From GWA2-44-9 sp964429675 (GTDB lineage: Bacteria; Patescibacteriota; Minisyncoccia; 2-02-FULL-40-12; GWA2-44-9), in assembly GCA_964429675.1 (NCBI GenBank), contig CAYSDF010000012.1, positions 1 to 20,140 of the forward strand: a DNA stretch of 20,140 nucleotides, given 5' to 3'. Positions 19,701 to 20,140 of the stretch are shown here, piece by piece. A program made the translations under genes and the position numbers. The notes below the pieces were generated by a model that was not told the DNA's origin, did no database searches, and saw only the letters and a list, made by a program, of their open reading frames with translations. Each line of letters opens with the position of its first letter. The first letter of the stretch is position 1.

Positions 19701-20140
19701 TTAGTTTGTGATCTTTAATCCGTAAAGTTTTCCATCAAGAGGACTTGTAAAAAGGACATAATCTTCTAAAGACGAGAGGAATACATCTTGAGCACCAACC
19801 CTAGAGGTGCCTAGAAGCTTCTTAGAGTCGTCGGCAAGGGTTATTTGATAGATATCAACATTAAGGCTTCCTTTGGATTGCGCTACGGGGCAAATGATGT
19901 TTTTACCATCTATGCTCCAGGTGCAGTCTGAGGCGGAAATCCCGGAAGCTATTGAGGTCTCTGCTTTTGATGCCAAATCTTTTACCCATAACCCCGTTTC
20001 TCCGCTGCCCCCGTCGATATATGAGAACAAGAGTTTAGTTCCATCTTGGGACCACTTAGTTTTGAGTGTATCCGAGTAGGCTTCCAGCAGGTTGGTAAGG
20101 GCACCATCTTTGGTTAATAAGAATACGCTTGATTTTGTCG
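19701..20140 (-). CDS. C-terminal part of a beta-propeller-like protein (partial)
   Basis: The frame is open to the right edge of the window, so only the last ~146 codons are seen and the start lies outside. It shows repeated propeller-type strands with the WD40-like/TolB pattern W-S-x-D-G-x-K: KWSQDGTKLLFSY and TWSIDGKNIICPV, plus VFLLTKDGALTNLL and DGKLYGLKI, spaced about 45 residues apart. Such domains bind proteins or ligands, often secreted or surface-anchored; the first half would show a signal peptide if present. An internal TTG at 20030 is not a real start because the homologous repeat continues upstream of it. It could be part of a larger periplasmic or extracellular protein. Function unknown. 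Confidence 0.75.
   Translation of the reverse strand, partial: TKSSVFLLTKDGALTNLLEAYSDTLKTKWSQDGTKLLFSYIDGGSGETGLWVKDLASKAETSIASGISASDCTWSIDGKNIICPVAQSKGSLNVDIYQITLADDSKKLLGTSRVGAQDVFLSSLEDYVLFTSPLDGKLYGLKITN

Noticed and set aside
1..20140. CRISPR arrays, tRNA genes, rRNA, transposases or prophage genes
   Set aside because: No regularly spaced repeats, no cloverleaf candidates and no mobile-element proteins were seen.

Overview
The window looks like a chromosomal segment from a small-genome bacterium of the Candidate Phyla Radiation (Patescibacteria, probably a Parcubacteria-type lineage). Evidence: an AT-leaning genome, compact single-domain versions of normally larger proteins (a YebC about 70 residues short, a Jag without its N-terminal domain, a 231-residue YidC), a type IV pilus PilB ATPase, scarce Shine-Dalgarno sites, and -10 boxes placed 8-10 bases before several start codons, implying leaderless mRNAs. 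UGA is used as a stop (nifS, rnpA), so this is the standard bacterial code, not the recoded UGA of Gracilibacteria/SR1. The exact lineage is an inference.

Layout. Bases 1-347: no protein gene; a structured RNA candidate on the + strand sits between two intrinsic terminators. 348-3142 (minus): a cysteine desulfurase, a small membrane protein and a family 2 glycosyltransferase in an apparent operon, then an unknown 158-residue membrane protein with its own promoter and a strong Shine-Dalgarno. 3396-5930 (minus): nusA-tig operon. 6333-10544 (plus): pilB, ruvB, yebC, ruvC, separated by unusually structured spacers. 10691-10843: a 50-residue extremely acidic protein behind a strong promoter and structured leader, convergent with tyrS (minus). 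12118-14244: class A penicillin-binding protein. 14256-17257 (minus): dnaA, dnaN and a DciA-like DUF721 gene, the replication-initiation cluster. 17687-19652 (plus): the classical rpmH-rnpA-yidD-yidC-jag operon, divergent from dnaA. 19701-20140 (minus): the C-terminal end of a beta-propeller-like protein running off the window.

The genes are nearly all core housekeeping: replication initiation (dnaA, dnaN, DciA-like), Holliday junction processing (ruvB, ruvC; no ruvA here), transcription elongation (nusA), co-translational folding (tig), ribosome and tRNA maturation (rpmH, rnpA), membrane insertion (yidC, yidD), tRNA charging (tyrS), sulfur mobilisation, peptidoglycan synthesis and pilus assembly. 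The chromosome origin is probably near dnaA; the dnaA-dnaN spacer carries DnaA-box-like sites and repeated AT-rich 10-mers.

The most unusual content is between genes. Several spacers hold long perfect inverted repeats (17-25 bp arms). The most striking is the rpmH leader: a good promoter, a leaderless 22-codon upstream ORF that overlaps the left arm of a 21-bp stem, and a right arm that covers the rpmH start codon, with a competing internal helix. The second is the 62-340 RNA, whose helices include a G-U pair that favours the + strand. These two are the best candidates for undescribed RNA-based systems; neither was matched to a known family.
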